Of a stretch of 64,000 bases of DNA, positions 1 through 8,626 are shown one piece after another. The notes below the pieces were generated by a model. The model saw only the letters and a list, made by a program, of their open reading frames with translations. It had not been told where the DNA came from and did no database searches. Origin of the DNA: Oribacterium asaccharolyticum ACB7. GTDB lineage: Bacteria; Bacillota; Clostridia; Lachnospirales; Lachnospiraceae. The translations under genes were made by a program, and so were the position numbers. The DNA lies in contig NZ_JH414505.1 in NCBI RefSeq assembly GCF_000238075.1, positions 190,047-254,046 on the forward strand, written 5' to 3'. Each line of letters starts with the position of its first letter. The first letter of the stretch is position 1.

Positions 1-431
1 TTCGCACTTTCCGCTGTCAGGTATTTCATGGGGCATACATTTGATTACACAGTTACCTTGTTCAGCCCTTCGGTATCATCCATTTCAGAATCATACCTAC
101 TACGGCTTCTGCTGACTTCTCACAGTTCGTTGTTGCTACGGCGAGTTTCCTCGTCTGTGAGACCTCACGGGATAAGCCTGCCAGTCTTTCCTCGTCTACC
201 TGCCTGATTTACGCCTACGGGTTACGGTTGCCTTTTGGACTTTGCTGCTTTTAGCCAGCTCATCCGCCGTAAACGCCTTAATATCAGGTTTCTGTTCGTC
301 AGGCTACGATTTCGCTATCCCTTCTTCTCGCCTACACCTCGCGATGTAAACCTTGGGAGTCGCTATGGGGTTCGTCGGCAACTACGCCCCTTGTGGACTT
401 GCACCACAGATTGACGGCATGCCCGTCATAC
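1..431 (-). mobile_element. 5' part of a group II intron (ribozyme region), cut by window edge
   Basis: On the minus strand, about 430 bases from 431 leftward read like the ribozyme 5' domains that precede the LtrA-type reverse transcriptase of bacterial group II introns: a G-T-A-T-G start at 431, a GTGCAAGTCCAC hairpin-type segment, GACGAACCCC, and near the left edge GAAGTCAGCAGAAG and GATACCGAAGGG, which I recall from such introns. No long ORF is present, as expected upstream of the intron-encoded protein, which would lie beyond base 1. The intron start directly follows the T-run of the alaX terminator, the insertion preference known for group IIC introns. Family assignment is from recall, and the subclass is inferred. 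Confidence 0.7.
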
Positions 432-432
432 T

Positions 433-457
433 AAAAAAAGAGAGTACAGATTACTCT
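433..457 (-). terminator. Rho-independent terminator of alaX/malQ unit
   Basis: Minus strand: a 6-bp stem AGAGTA/TACTCT with a 5-base loop is followed by CTTTTTTT. The alaX stop codon lies inside the stem-loop. The group II intron begins two bases after the T-run. Confidence 0.75.
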
Positions 458-1857
458 GCACTGTCTACCCAGGCCTTCAGCTCTTCTTCCGTTCCCAGAA
501 AGCGTCCCTGCAACATTTCCTCTCTTCCTCCTCCGGAAAATCGTCCTGCGTCCTTCCATTTCTTAAATCTTTCTAAAAACCCGCTGCAACCTGCTCCGGC
601 AAACTGCCATTCCTTCTCTCCTCTCCTGGAAAAGCAGAAAAAATCCGTATCCACATAGGATTTTAAGCTTTCACAGGCTTTATTAAGAAGAATCATCTCA
701 TAGTCCGGAAAATGAAAGACAGCAAGCTTTTCCTTTCCATAGTATTCTAAGCCCTCGCCGCGAAGGGGTTTTCCTGTAAGAACGGCTTTTTCTTGTTGTA
801 TAAGCAGTTCTTTCTTATAAGAATTTCCAAGCAGCTCTACTGCCTGCAGGGAAAGGGCGATTCGTCTTCCTCTCTCCTCTTCCGTCTGTTCCTTCAGCTT
901 ATCCACCCGTTCGGAAAGGTTTTGATAGTCGGTACTTAACTTTCTGGATGCCTCCAAAAGCAGCTTTTCTTTTTTCTGCGTGTCCAAAAAAGCGAGCTCC
1001 CCGGAAAGCAGGAAAACTCTTGTTCCTCCCCGGTGTTTCTCAAAGGATAGAAGCTTAAAGAGTCCGATTTCTCCTGTCCTCTTCACATGCGTTCCACAGC
1101 AGGCACAGCTGTCCACTCCGGGAATGCTGACCACTCGAATCGCACCGGAAAGGGCTTTCTTTTGGCGAAATTCCCTTGTCTTCCATTCTCGCTCGAGGCC
1201 TCCGCCAGGCTCTTCTACTGACAGCTGTTCCGCACTTGTCTCCAGCTCCTCACTTTTCCCCCCGTCTTCTGCATCGGGCAGGCTTTTTAAATTCTCTTTC
1301 CCGAAGTCATCTTCTAGGTATTTCTCCTCTACCGGCAGATTCCTTCGAATCACGGCATTCACTGCCAATTCCAGCTCCGAAAGCTCCTCTTCCGAAAGTT
1401 CTCCGTTAAAGTCCACGGTGACATGCGGATTGTCCCCGAGAAGCTCCATGTGAAAGCCGACATTGCTGTAACCGAAGCGCCGATTGATGAGCCCTGCGAA
1501 AATATGCTCTCCGCTGTGATTTTCGGACTGCCTCCTTCTATAGGCATAGTCTACCTTACACAGCACCTCTGTTCCTTCCGGAATCTCTTTTGCAAGAAGA
1601 TGCACGATATACTCATCCTCTACATTTTCCGCAAAGAGAAGCTCTGCGCCATCTATCGTCCCCTTGTCCGGCGCCTGTCCGCCTCCCTCCGGATAAAAGG
1701 GTTCTTCGGAAAGCCGCAGAAGAAAAAGAGCGGGAAAGCTTTTCCCCACTCTCTTCTCCCATGCCGCCTTCTCTTTTCCTTCCAAAGGCAGGCAAGACAG
1801 AACCTTTGCCTTATAACTCTCTTTTTCCTCTTGATAATACAAAGCATTCTTAAACAT
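451..1857 (-). CDS. Alanyl-tRNA editing protein (AlaX-L type, free-standing editing domain)
   Basis: A 468-residue free-standing editing protein related to the editing half of alanyl-tRNA synthetase; the family hydrolyses mischarged Ser- or Gly-tRNA(Ala) in the cytoplasm. Visible: FYPEGGGQ near residue 54, the first zinc motif HSGEH (H114, H118), the second zinc motif with CACCGTH near residue 250, and a C-terminal DHHA1-like segment with a glycine-rich GGGREEMLQG stretch that may bind RNA. Between the two zinc motifs lies an acidic stretch of about 40 residues that looks like a lineage insertion. The gene starts 8 bases after the malQ stop, so the two are probably co-transcribed. Presence of the C-terminal domain and the length fit AlaX-L rather than the short AlaX-S form. 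Confidence 0.85.
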   Translation of the reverse strand: MFKNALYYQEEKESYKAKVLSCLPLEGKEKAAWEKRVGKSFPALFLLRLSEEPFYPEGGGQAPDKGTIDGAELLFAENVEDEYIVHLLAKEIPEGTEVLCKVDYAYRRRQSENHSGEHIFAGLINRRFGYSNVGFHMELLGDNPHVTVDFNGELSEEELSELELAVNAVIRRNLPVEEKYLEDDFGKENLKSLPDAEDGGKSEELETSAEQLSVEEPGGGLEREWKTREFRQKKALSGAIRVVSIPGVDSCACCGTHVKRTGEIGLFKLLSFEKHRGGTRVFLLSGELAFLDTQKKEKLLLEASRKLSTDYQNLSERVDKLKEQTEEERGRRIALSLQAVELLGNSYKKELLIQQEKAVLTGKPLRGEGLEYYGKEKLAVFHFPDYEMILLNKACESLKSYVDTDFFCFSRRGEKEWQFAGAGCSGFLERFKKWKDAGRFSGGGREEMLQGRFLGTEEELKAWVDSAE

Positions 1858-1865
1858 CGTTAACC

Positions 1866-3368
1866 CTATTCCAATCTGCCGCTTTCTTCCGTCATTTTCC
1901 GAATCTTTTCCGCCACGCTCTTAGAGAAATCCTCCTTTGCAAAGCGGTAGCTCCAGTTATTACCCAGTTTAGATGGCGTATTGATGCGTGCTTCTTTTCC
2001 CTTATGCAGATAGTCCTGCATGGGAATAATGGCCGTGTTGGAAACCGAGTCCAGGGTCATTTTGATAAAGAAATCGACATAATCCATCTTAAGAAGCTCT
2101 TCTACAGTCCTACCGCTATAGTCTGCCGCCATTTCTCGATCTTCCGGAAGGATTTCCAAAAACCAGTCCTTTAAGACCTGATTGTCATGGGTTCCCGTAT
2201 AGCAGACCGTGTTCTTGGTCCAAGTATTCGGACGGTAATCTCCGCTCTCCCTCGAGTCAAAGGCAAATTCCAGGAGCTTCATACCCGGGAACCCGCTGTC
2301 TGAAACAAGCTTCTTCACCGACTCCGTGACATAGCCTAAATCCTCCGCAATCACTTCTTTCTTTCCGAGCGCCTCTTTCACGGCACGGAAAAGCTTCATT
2401 CCCGGTCCTTTTTCCCAATGTCCGCGCTTTGCATTTTCATCTCCGTAGGGAATGGAAAAATATTCGTCAAAGCCTCGGAAATGGTCAATTCGCACGATGT
2501 CATAAAGGGAGAAACAATGCCTTATTCTGGAAATCCACCAGCTATATCCTTCCTCCTCGTGCTTTTCCCACGCATAGAGCGGATTTCCCCAAAGCTGTCC
2601 ATTTTCCGCAAAGGCATCGGGAGGGCAACCGGCAACCGCCGAGGGCTCTCCGTTTTCCTTAAGCTGAAAGAGAGAGGGATGATCCAAGACATCAGAAGAA
2701 TCCAAGGAAACATAGATCGGAATATCCCCGATAATCTTTATCCCCAAGCTATTCGCATAGTCTTTCAGGCTCTTCCACTGCTTGATAAAAAAATACTGGC
2801 AAACCTTATGAAAATCGGCGGAATACGGCAGCTTCTTCGCCATAAACTCGGCATAGCGCGGAAGCCAATGCGCATTTTCCGAAAGGAAGGCGCTATAGGC
2901 TTCTTTCTCTTTCTCAAGGTTTTCCTTGCTGTATTTTTTTGCTTCGCCATGCTCTGCACTTCCGCTCGAAGCGGTATCCAAATCCAGCTTCTCTAAAAAA
3001 CGCTTTACCGCTTTTTCCAGTACAGGAAAACGTAGCGTATAAAGCTTTCCGTAATCTACGTGCTCTTCCGAATCGGAAAAAGAAAGGTCGGAAAGCTCAT
3101 CTTCCAAGAGAAGCCCCTCTTCCGCCAAAGTATCAAGGTCAATAAAATAGGGATTTCCCGCAAAGGTGGAAAAACTCTGGTAAGGAGAGTCCCCGTAGCC
3201 TGTCGGCCCCATAGGGAGAATCTGCCAATAGCTCTGTCCCGCCTCCTTCAAAAAACGGACAAACTCTCTTGCTTCCTTTGAAAAACTTCCTATTCCGTAT
3301 TTTCCCGGTAAGGAGAACAGAGGCATCAAAATCCCCGCCCTTCTCCGCTCTAAAAGAAAACTGCTCAT
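1866..3368 (-). CDS. malQ: 4-alpha-glucanotransferase (amylomaltase, GH77)
   Basis: 500 residues, the normal size for bacterial amylomaltase. The enzyme transfers alpha-1,4-glucan segments between maltooligosaccharides and releases glucose, in cytoplasmic glycogen or maltodextrin metabolism. Visible GH77 landmarks: LFSLPGKYGIGSF near the N-terminus, GDIPIYVSLDSSDV, the nucleophile segment VRIDHFRGFDEYF, the acid/base segment VIAEDLG, and the third acidic site in TGTHDNQ. The ATG is preceded by GGAAAGGA. A strong terminator lies upstream, behind pyrI, so malQ probably starts its own transcript and continues into alaX 8 bases downstream. No other maltose genes are nearby. Confidence 0.93.
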   Translation of the reverse strand: MSSFLLERRRAGILMPLFSLPGKYGIGSFSKEAREFVRFLKEAGQSYWQILPMGPTGYGDSPYQSFSTFAGNPYFIDLDTLAEEGLLLEDELSDLSFSDSEEHVDYGKLYTLRFPVLEKAVKRFLEKLDLDTASSGSAEHGEAKKYSKENLEKEKEAYSAFLSENAHWLPRYAEFMAKKLPYSADFHKVCQYFFIKQWKSLKDYANSLGIKIIGDIPIYVSLDSSDVLDHPSLFQLKENGEPSAVAGCPPDAFAENGQLWGNPLYAWEKHEEEGYSWWISRIRHCFSLYDIVRIDHFRGFDEYFSIPYGDENAKRGHWEKGPGMKLFRAVKEALGKKEVIAEDLGYVTESVKKLVSDSGFPGMKLLEFAFDSRESGDYRPNTWTKNTVCYTGTHDNQVLKDWFLEILPEDREMAADYSGRTVEELLKMDYVDFFIKMTLDSVSNTAIIPMQDYLHKGKEARINTPSKLGNNWSYRFAKEDFSKSVAEKIRKMTEESGRLE

Positions 3369-3383
3369 ATCCTTTCCCTCACA

Positions 3384-3426
3384 TAAAAAAGTCCACTTCC
3401 AAAACTACGGTTTCAGAAGCGGACTT
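3384..3426 (-). terminator. Terminator at the end of the pyr operon
   Basis: Minus strand: AAGTCCGCTTC pairs with GAAGTGGACTT (11-bp stem, one G-T wobble) and is followed by a T-run. It lies between the pyrI stop and the malQ start and closes the pyrimidine transcript. Confidence 0.85.
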
Positions 3427-3494
3427 TAGCGAATGCGACTGTAGCGTTTCCATAGCCTTTTTCGCTATGAACACCTTCCTTCTAAAAACATAGT

Positions 3495-3926
3495 TTATTC
3501 AAATTCATCGTTCTTCGCAATTGTATCACAATAAATGCAGCGATACTGCCTATTTTTTCCCTCAATCTTCTTAAATACCTGCGGAAGCTCCTGCTCCGTG
3601 GAAGTAATGCAACGCGGATTCTTGCAATGCAGGACATTTTTCAGCGTCTCCGGTAAGGATAGGCAAGCCTTATCCACTCTTTTTCCGTCCCGAATATAGT
3701 TTACGGTGATGCCCGGATCGATGTAACCAAGCACATTTAAGTCAAGGTCAATATTCTCCGCAATCTTTACGATGTCCTTCTTTCCCATCTTTCCGGAGGA
3801 GCAGTTCTGGATGAGCGCCACCGGACTGTTCAGATTCTGGAGTCCCAGATACTGATACACCAGCATGCTCTTGCCTGCCTTAATGTGATCTAAAACAATA
3901 CCATTCTCAATTCCATCTATATTCAT
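3495..3926 (-). CDS. pyrI: Aspartate carbamoyltransferase regulatory chain
   Basis: A 143-residue regulatory subunit that pairs with PyrB in ATCase and carries the allosteric nucleotide site. The N-terminal part (MNIDGIENGIVLDHIKAGKS) is the nucleotide-binding domain. The C-terminal zinc domain shows four cysteines in the order CKNPRC then CIYC, which in the family hold one zinc and contact the catalytic chain. It is the last gene of the pyr cluster, 232 bases after pyrB; that gap holds a long palindromic element. Presence of pyrI implies an E. coli-like allosteric holoenzyme rather than the unregulated B. subtilis type. Confidence 0.95.
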   Translation of the reverse strand: MNIDGIENGIVLDHIKAGKSMLVYQYLGLQNLNSPVALIQNCSSGKMGKKDIVKIAENIDLDLNVLGYIDPGITVNYIRDGKRVDKACLSLPETLKNVLHCKNPRCITSTEQELPQVFKKIEGKNRQYRCIYCDTIAKNDEFE

Positions 3927-4005
3927 TATGATTTCCTTTCCTTATTTAACAGTTTATCTTACAGTAAAATGGATTTTTCTATACTACCAGAAAATACTAT
4001 TTCGT

Positions 4006-4116
4006 TCTTTTTCCTAAAGCGTATGGAGACGCCGGCACTTGCCGAAAGCAAGCGCAGCGAAGCTCGAGGCTTAGTGCCGCTCTGTCGGAATCGAGCGAGA
4101 GCGCCTTTAGAAAAGA
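4006..4116. repeat. Palindromic element between pyrB and pyrI, related to the MITE core
   Basis: The ends are inverted: TTTTTCCTAAAGC on the left mirrors GCCTTTAGAAAAG on the right. Inside, GGCACT pairs with AGTGCC, and the segments GCACTTGCCGAAAGCAAG, GGCTTAGTGCCG and GCGAGAGCG match the core of the two roughly 215-bp elements at 17210 and 43111 (GGTACTTGCGAAAA-CAAG, CGCTTAGTATCCG, GCGAGAGCG). The T-A to C-G exchange in the stem is compensatory. No protein is encoded. It could act as a processing site or partial terminator between the two genes. Confidence 0.6.
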
Positions 4117-4158
4117 GTATATGAATGGAAGTACAATCTTTAATCAATAAATCTATAT

Positions 4159-5082
4159 TTACTTATCCAATCCGAGAAGCTTCAAAATCAGCGCCATTCG
4201 CATCTGCTTTCCGCAAAGTGTCTGATAGAAATACTTTGCGCGCTTGTCCTTATCCACTTGAACGGAAATCTCGTTTACGCGGGGAAGCGGGTGAAGAATA
4301 CCCATTGTTTCTTTTGCATTTTTCAACTTTTCCGGAGTCAGAACATAGATGTCCTTTAAGCGGAGATAGTCTTCCTCGTTAAAGAAACGCTCTCTCTGGA
4401 CTCTCGTCATATAGAGGATATCCAGCTCCGGAATCGCGCCTTCCAGGTCCGTCGTCTCTCTGAACTCCGCGCCGGCTTCCTTCAGTTTCTCAATCTCATA
4501 CTCCGGAAGGCGAAGCTCTTCAGGGGAAATCAGAATATAGCGGTTATTCGGGTAGCGAAGCATGGCATCGATTAAGGAGTGCACGGTACGGCCGAACTTC
4601 AGGTCTCCGCAAACACCTATGCATAAGTTATCCACTCTGCCGTAGGTTCTATGAATGGTCAGAAGGTCCGCCAAGGTCTGTGTCGGGTGGAAATGTCCGC
4701 CGTCACCGGCATTGATGAACGGAACCGTTGTGTGTTCTGCCGCTACAACCGGTGCACCTTCCTTCGGATGCCTCATGGTAATGATATCCGCATAGTTGGA
4801 AACGGTTTCAATCGTATCGGCTACGCTTTCTCCCTTGGCTGCAGAAGAACTCGATGCCCCTGCGAAACCGAGGACGGAACCGCCGAGCTCCAGCATAGCC
4901 GCCTCAAAGGAAAGTCTGGTTCTTGTAGACGGTTCAAAAAACAGAGTCGCCAGCTTCTTATGTTTGCATCGCTCCCAGTAGTCTTCGGGCTTTGCTTCAA
5001 TCTTATCCGCCAAAGCCATCAGCTCATTAATTTCCTCAATACTCAGATCCAAAATGTTAATGATACTACGATTTTTCTCCAT
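4159..5082 (-). CDS. pyrB: Aspartate carbamoyltransferase catalytic chain
   Basis: 307 residues; condenses carbamoyl phosphate with aspartate, the committed step of pyrimidine synthesis. The carbamoyl-phosphate loop [16 protein letters not shown] is intact, as are the [12 protein letters not shown] segment and the C-terminal HPLPRVNEI aspartate-binding segment. I chose the ATG at 5082 rather than the upstream TTG at 5106: it has AGAAAGGG seven bases upstream, and the product then begins [14 protein letters not shown] at the family-typical length. It follows pyrE by 129 bases with two hairpins in the gap and precedes pyrI, its regulatory partner. Confidence 0.95.
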   Translation of the reverse strand: MEKNRSIINILDLSIEEINELMALADKIEAKPEDYWERCKHKKLATLFFEPSTRTRLSFEAAMLELGGSVLGFAGASSSSAAKGESVADTIETVSNYADIITMRHPKEGAPVVAAEHTTVPFINAGDGGHFHPTQTLADLLTIHRTYGRVDNLCIGVCGDLKFGRTVHSLIDAMLRYPNNRYILISPEELRLPEYEIEKLKEAGAEFRETTDLEGAIPELDILYMTRVQRERFFNEEDYLRLKDIYVLTPEKLKNAKETMGILHPLPRVNEISVQVDKDKRAKYFYQTLCGKQMRMALILKLLGLDK

Positions 5083-5121
5083 CCTTTTACCCTTTCTTAT
5101 GCTCAAACATCATCTATAGAG

Positions 5122-5198
5122 AATCCTTTTTCAGGATTTGCTCTTATGCATTACAGCTGTTCCACAAACACTAACTTTTTCCTTCACAAGGAACAGCT
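5122..5198 (-). other. Two hairpins in the pyrE-pyrB gap
   Basis: AGCTGTTCC (5155-5163) is a perfect 9-bp inverted repeat with GGAACAGCT (5190-5198). A smaller hairpin, AATCC/GGATT, spans 5122-5138. Neither is followed by a T-run on the minus strand, so a processing or stability role is more likely than termination. Confidence 0.45.
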
Positions 5199-5211
5199 TC
5201 GTTTTCCGTCT

Positions 5212-5847
5212 CTACTTTGCCATCCAGGACTCATCGGAGGGATTATCTCTAAAGTGCAGGAGCTTCGCCTCTTCTTCCTTTTCGATATAGCCCTTTGCAA
5301 CAGCTACCGGCAAGAGAGAATCCAAGTCGCAGAGGGAGTAATTCACTACATTGGCCTCGCTCAGTCTCTTCTTTCCCTTTTCCATTCCGTAGGTGAAAAT
5401 GCTCACCACGCCGAGCACCTTGGCTCCATTTTCCTCTAAGACCTTCACACAGTCGATAACCGATCCGCCGGTGGAAATGAGATCCTCCACCACAACAACG
5501 GGTTCACCCGGAGTAAGCTTTCCTTCAATCTGATTTTGTCTGCCGTGATCCTTAGCAGAGCCTCTCACATAGCCCATGGGAAGGTCCAGGATTTCCGCGG
5601 TTAAAGCGGCATGGGCAATGCCTGCCGTAGACGTCCCGAAAAGTGCCTTTGCCTCCGGAAAATGCTCCTTCACAAGCTCGGCAAGCCCCGCCTCAATCTT
5701 TCTTCTTACCTCCGGAAAAGAGAGGGTCAAGCGGTTATCACAATAAATGGGAGAATGAATTCCCGATGCCCAGGTAAAGGGCTCCTTCGGTCTTAAAAAT
5801 ACCGCCTGAATGGATAATAAAGCCTCTGCAATTTCTTCTTTTCTCAT
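5212..5847 (-). CDS. pyrE: Orotate phosphoribosyltransferase
   Basis: 211 residues; converts orotate and PRPP to OMP. The PRPP-binding motif [14 protein letters not shown] is visible near residues 117-130, and the N-terminal [16 protein letters not shown] segment is typical of the clostridial/Bacillus OPRTase group. The ATG is preceded by GGAGGGAAAAA. The gene sits between pyrF and pyrB in the same orientation, within the seven-gene pyr cluster. Confidence 0.95.
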   Translation of the reverse strand: MRKEEIAEALLSIQAVFLRPKEPFTWASGIHSPIYCDNRLTLSFPEVRRKIEAGLAELVKEHFPEAKALFGTSTAGIAHAALTAEILDLPMGYVRGSAKDHGRQNQIEGKLTPGEPVVVVEDLISTGGSVIDCVKVLEENGAKVLGVVSIFTYGMEKGKKRLSEANVVNYSLCDLDSLLPVAVAKGYIEKEEEAKLLHFRDNPSDESWMAK

Positions 5848-5990
5848 TTTTTCCCTCCTGCTATATGGACTTATTAAACTAATTTTGTACTGTATTAGAC
5901 AATCCTTGCTGTGCCGCTGTATTCCGGCTTTTCACAAAACTCTACTTTTATTCATAAAACTCAGCCTTCCCATTATCTTAGAAAGGAAGT

Positions 5991-6755
5991 TTAGTCGCAG
6001 AACTGTCTTACCGCTTCTCTATAGGCCTCTACCGGATTTTCCGCCTGCGTAATGGGCCGTCCCATCACGATGTAGTCCGAGCCCGCTTCCTTCGCGTCCG
6101 AAGGGCTCATGACTCTCTTCTGGTCCCCTATGTCACCGCCCTTAAAGCGAACACCCGGAGTAATCGTTAAGAAGTCCTTCCCCAGCTTTTCGTGGATTTC
6201 TCTTGCTTCCCAAGGAGAGCAAACCACACCGTCGAGCCCCGCCGTCTTCGCATTTTGTCCGTAGTGGAGCACAACCTTTTTCAGCTCTTCCTTAATGAGA
6301 AGTTCCTCCTCCATACACCTTTGGTCTGTAGAGGTAAGCTGTGTTACCGCAATAAGAAGCGGACGATTTTTCCGCTTTTCAGAGCTTGAGCTCTCCTCTT
6401 CCGCATGGCAAGCACAAGCTTCATTCTCTCCCTCCTCGAAGGAAAGACCGCAAAGTGCCTGTCGCATCATTTCCACTCCTCCGGACGCGTGCAGATTCGT
6501 CATGTCCACACCGAGGTCTCTTAAAGAGCGCATTCCGCCCTTTACGGTATTCGGAATATCATGAAGCTTTAAATCCAGAAAAATCTGATGTCCTCTCTCC
6601 TTTATTTTCCTGACGATCTCCGGTCCCTCGCTGTAAAAAAGCTCCATTCCCACTTTCACATAGGGCTTTCTTTCTTCCTTTGCAAATAAATCCAAAAACG
6701 CTAAGGCCTTCTCTCCGCTCGGAAAGTCCAGCGCTACCATAACATCCTTTCCCAT
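5991..6755 (-). CDS. pyrF: Orotidine 5'-phosphate decarboxylase
   Basis: 254 residues, a little longer than the usual 230-240 because of an acidic and serine-rich insertion (about CACHAEEESSSSEKRKN) in the middle of the barrel. Decarboxylates OMP to UMP, the last step of the pathway. Visible: MVALDFPSGEKAL at the N-terminus, the catalytic lysine/aspartate stretch FLDLKLHDIPNTV, and the phosphate-binding C-terminal segment ITPGVR followed by DYIVMGRPIT. The insertion falls between conserved blocks and need not disturb the active site. Located between pyrD and pyrE. Confidence 0.95.
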   Translation of the reverse strand: MGKDVMVALDFPSGEKALAFLDLFAKEERKPYVKVGMELFYSEGPEIVRKIKERGHQIFLDLKLHDIPNTVKGGMRSLRDLGVDMTNLHASGGVEMMRQALCGLSFEEGENEACACHAEEESSSSEKRKNRPLLIAVTQLTSTDQRCMEEELLIKEELKKVVLHYGQNAKTAGLDGVVCSPWEAREIHEKLGKDFLTITPGVRFKGGDIGDQKRVMSPSDAKEAGSDYIVMGRPITQAENPVEAYREAVRQFCD

Positions 6756-6872
6756 TTTGGCTCCTTCCCATTTTTATCTATATATTTTCATTGATTTATC
6801 TTGAATTCGACCTTGTGCCTTCTATGTTTTCGAATTCAGTTTATCTCTTCTATAGAACTAAACTGCTTTTAA

Positions 6873-7781
6873 CTAAACAATTCCGATAATATCCTGTATA
6901 TCCTTAATCCCCAGTCTCTCGCAAAGTATTGGAAGTTCCGTGATGATTTCTTCGCAAACCCTCGGATTCACAAGGTTCTCCGCCCCGACTTCCACCGCAC
7001 TTGCACCCGCCATCATCATTTCCAAGACATCCTCCGCACGGCTGATTCCGCCCATTCCGATAAGAGGAAGCTTCACTGCTTGATGTACCGCATAGACGGC
7101 ACGAACGGCAATCGGGAAAATGCCCGGTCCGGAATAGCCTCCGACCTTGTTTGCCAGCACCGGCTTTCTTCTCTTAATATCGATTCGCATGCCGAGCACC
7201 GTGTTGATGAGTGAAAGACCGTCTGCCCCTCCGCTCTCTGCGGCTCTGGCCATTTCCGTAATATCGGTTACATTCGGACTTAACTTCATGTAAACCGGCT
7301 TCTTCGTCTTTTCCTTTACTACTTTACAAACCGCTTCCACGGACTTTGCGTCCGTTCCGAAGGCCATACCCCCGTGGGATACATTCGGGCAGGAGATATT
7401 CACTTCTAAAATGCCGACATTTTCCACCTTATCCATCTCTTCAGAGAGGATAGCGAAGTCCTCCAGAGAAAAGCCGGAAATGTTCGCTACCAAAGGTTTT
7501 TTGAAGAACTTTCCAAGGCGCGGAAGCTCCTCTTCTACAACCTTTTTCACACCAGGATTCTGGAGCCCCACGGAATTCAGCATGCCGCCCGGACACTCCG
7601 CAATACGGGGAAGGGCATTTCCCGGCCGTTCCTCCACCGTCGTTCCCTTAAAGGAAATGGATCCAAGGATATTTAAGTCGTAGAGACTCTTGAACTCTTC
7701 TCCGAAGGCAAAGGTGCCGGAGGCGGGAATAATCGGATTGTCCAACTCTATTCCCGAAAGCGTTGTTTTGATGCTTACCAT
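6873..7781 (-). CDS. pyrD: Dihydroorotate dehydrogenase, class 1B catalytic subunit
   Basis: 302 residues from the ATG at 7781, which has GGGAGGA six bases upstream; the longer reading frame to 7880 only runs through pyrK. Oxidises dihydroorotate to orotate and works as a heterotetramer with PyrK, using NAD. Visible: NPIIPASGTFAFGEEF, the FMN-site segment LEVNISCPNVSHGG with the class-1B cysteine base, VYMKLSPNVTDI, and GMGGISRAEDVLEMMMAGASAVEVGAE near the C-terminus. The pyrK stop codon overlaps the first codons, so the pair is translationally coupled. Confidence 0.96.
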   Translation of the reverse strand: MVSIKTTLSGIELDNPIIPASGTFAFGEEFKSLYDLNILGSISFKGTTVEERPGNALPRIAECPGGMLNSVGLQNPGVKKVVEEELPRLGKFFKKPLVANISGFSLEDFAILSEEMDKVENVGILEVNISCPNVSHGGMAFGTDAKSVEAVCKVVKEKTKKPVYMKLSPNVTDITEMARAAESGGADGLSLINTVLGMRIDIKRRKPVLANKVGGYSGPGIFPIAVRAVYAVHQAVKLPLIGMGGISRAEDVLEMMMAGASAVEVGAENLVNPRVCEEIITELPILCERLGIKDIQDIIGIV

Positions 7782-8497
7782 TCGATTTCCTCCCATGCAA
7801 ATATCGGTCCGTCCTTGCAGATGCGCTTCATGCCGGACTTCATTTTCCTGCTGCAACCCATACAGGCTCCGAAACCGCAACCCATGCGCTCCTCAAAGCT
7901 GAACTGTCCTCCCTCTACCTTTTCATACACGGCGCGGAGCATCGGCTCCGGCCCGCAGACCATGGCATAGTTATGATTTCCGAGCAGAGAGGTTACAAAG
8001 CCCTTCTGTCCGTGACTGCCGTCCTCTGTCGCCACATTCACGGGAACGCCCAGTGTGCGGAACTCTTCTTCAAAGAAAACATCTTCTTTTGCGCGGAAGC
8101 CCAAAGCAACATAAGGGTGTTTTCCGGCTTCTACCAGCTTTTTGCAGAGGTAGTAGAGAGGCGGAACACCGACTCCGCCGCCGCAGAGTACAGGATTTTT
8201 CGGGGCGTCCTCCACGCTGTAGCCGTTTCCAAGTCCTGTTAAGATGGAGAGGTATTCTCCCTCTTCCATGCAGGAGAGCTCTTCCGTTCCCTCTCCCAAA
8301 ACCTTATAGATGAGTGTCAAGGTATTTTCCGAAACATCACATACGGAAATCGGTCTCCTCAAATACTTACCGGGAATCTTAATCTCGCAAAACTGTCCCG
8401 GCGCTGTAAATTCCGAGCAGTCCCCGTCCAGCTTCATCAAGAAAACCTCTTTTGCAATCATTTTGTTTTCCAGTATCTTAAACTCGCATTCTTGCAT
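7775..8497 (-). CDS. pyrK: Dihydroorotate dehydrogenase electron-transfer subunit
   Basis: 240 residues; FAD- and 2Fe-2S-containing subunit that passes electrons from PyrD to NAD. Visible: the FAD-binding YLRRPISVCDV segment, the nucleotide-binding GGGVGVPPLYYL segment, and the C-terminal iron-sulfur cysteines in CGFGACMGC followed by a fourth Cys in RICKDGPIF. The 3' end overlaps the pyrD start by 7 bases. Starts 129 bases after pyrC. Confidence 0.95.
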   Translation of the reverse strand: MQECEFKILENKMIAKEVFLMKLDGDCSEFTAPGQFCEIKIPGKYLRRPISVCDVSENTLTLIYKVLGEGTEELSCMEEGEYLSILTGLGNGYSVEDAPKNPVLCGGGVGVPPLYYLCKKLVEAGKHPYVALGFRAKEDVFFEEEFRTLGVPVNVATEDGSHGQKGFVTSLLGNHNYAMVCGPEPMLRAVYEKVEGGQFSFEERMGCGFGACMGCSRKMKSGMKRICKDGPIFAWEEIEW

Positions 8498-8626
8498 GCA
8501 GTTTTTCTCCTCTCCTTACTCTTACTCAACTCTTTCCCCATAATAAAGTTTTTTCCAAAAGTAAACCGTTTTCAGAAAACACAGTTCTTCCCTGGTATGC
8601 CCTTGCTCCTCAGAGTCTTAGTCTTC

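Noticed and set aside
353..658. Plus-strand ORF over the group II intron and the alaX 3' end
   Set aside because: Crosses ribozyme sequence, a terminator and the antisense of alaX; no family resemblance.
980..1453. Serine-rich plus-strand ORF opposite alaX
   Set aside because: Antisense shadow of a well-supported gene; composition follows the reversed codons.
4651..5439. 262-residue plus-strand ORF opposite pyrB/pyrE
   Set aside because: Runs antisense across two recognised genes and their gap; no ribosome site or family match.
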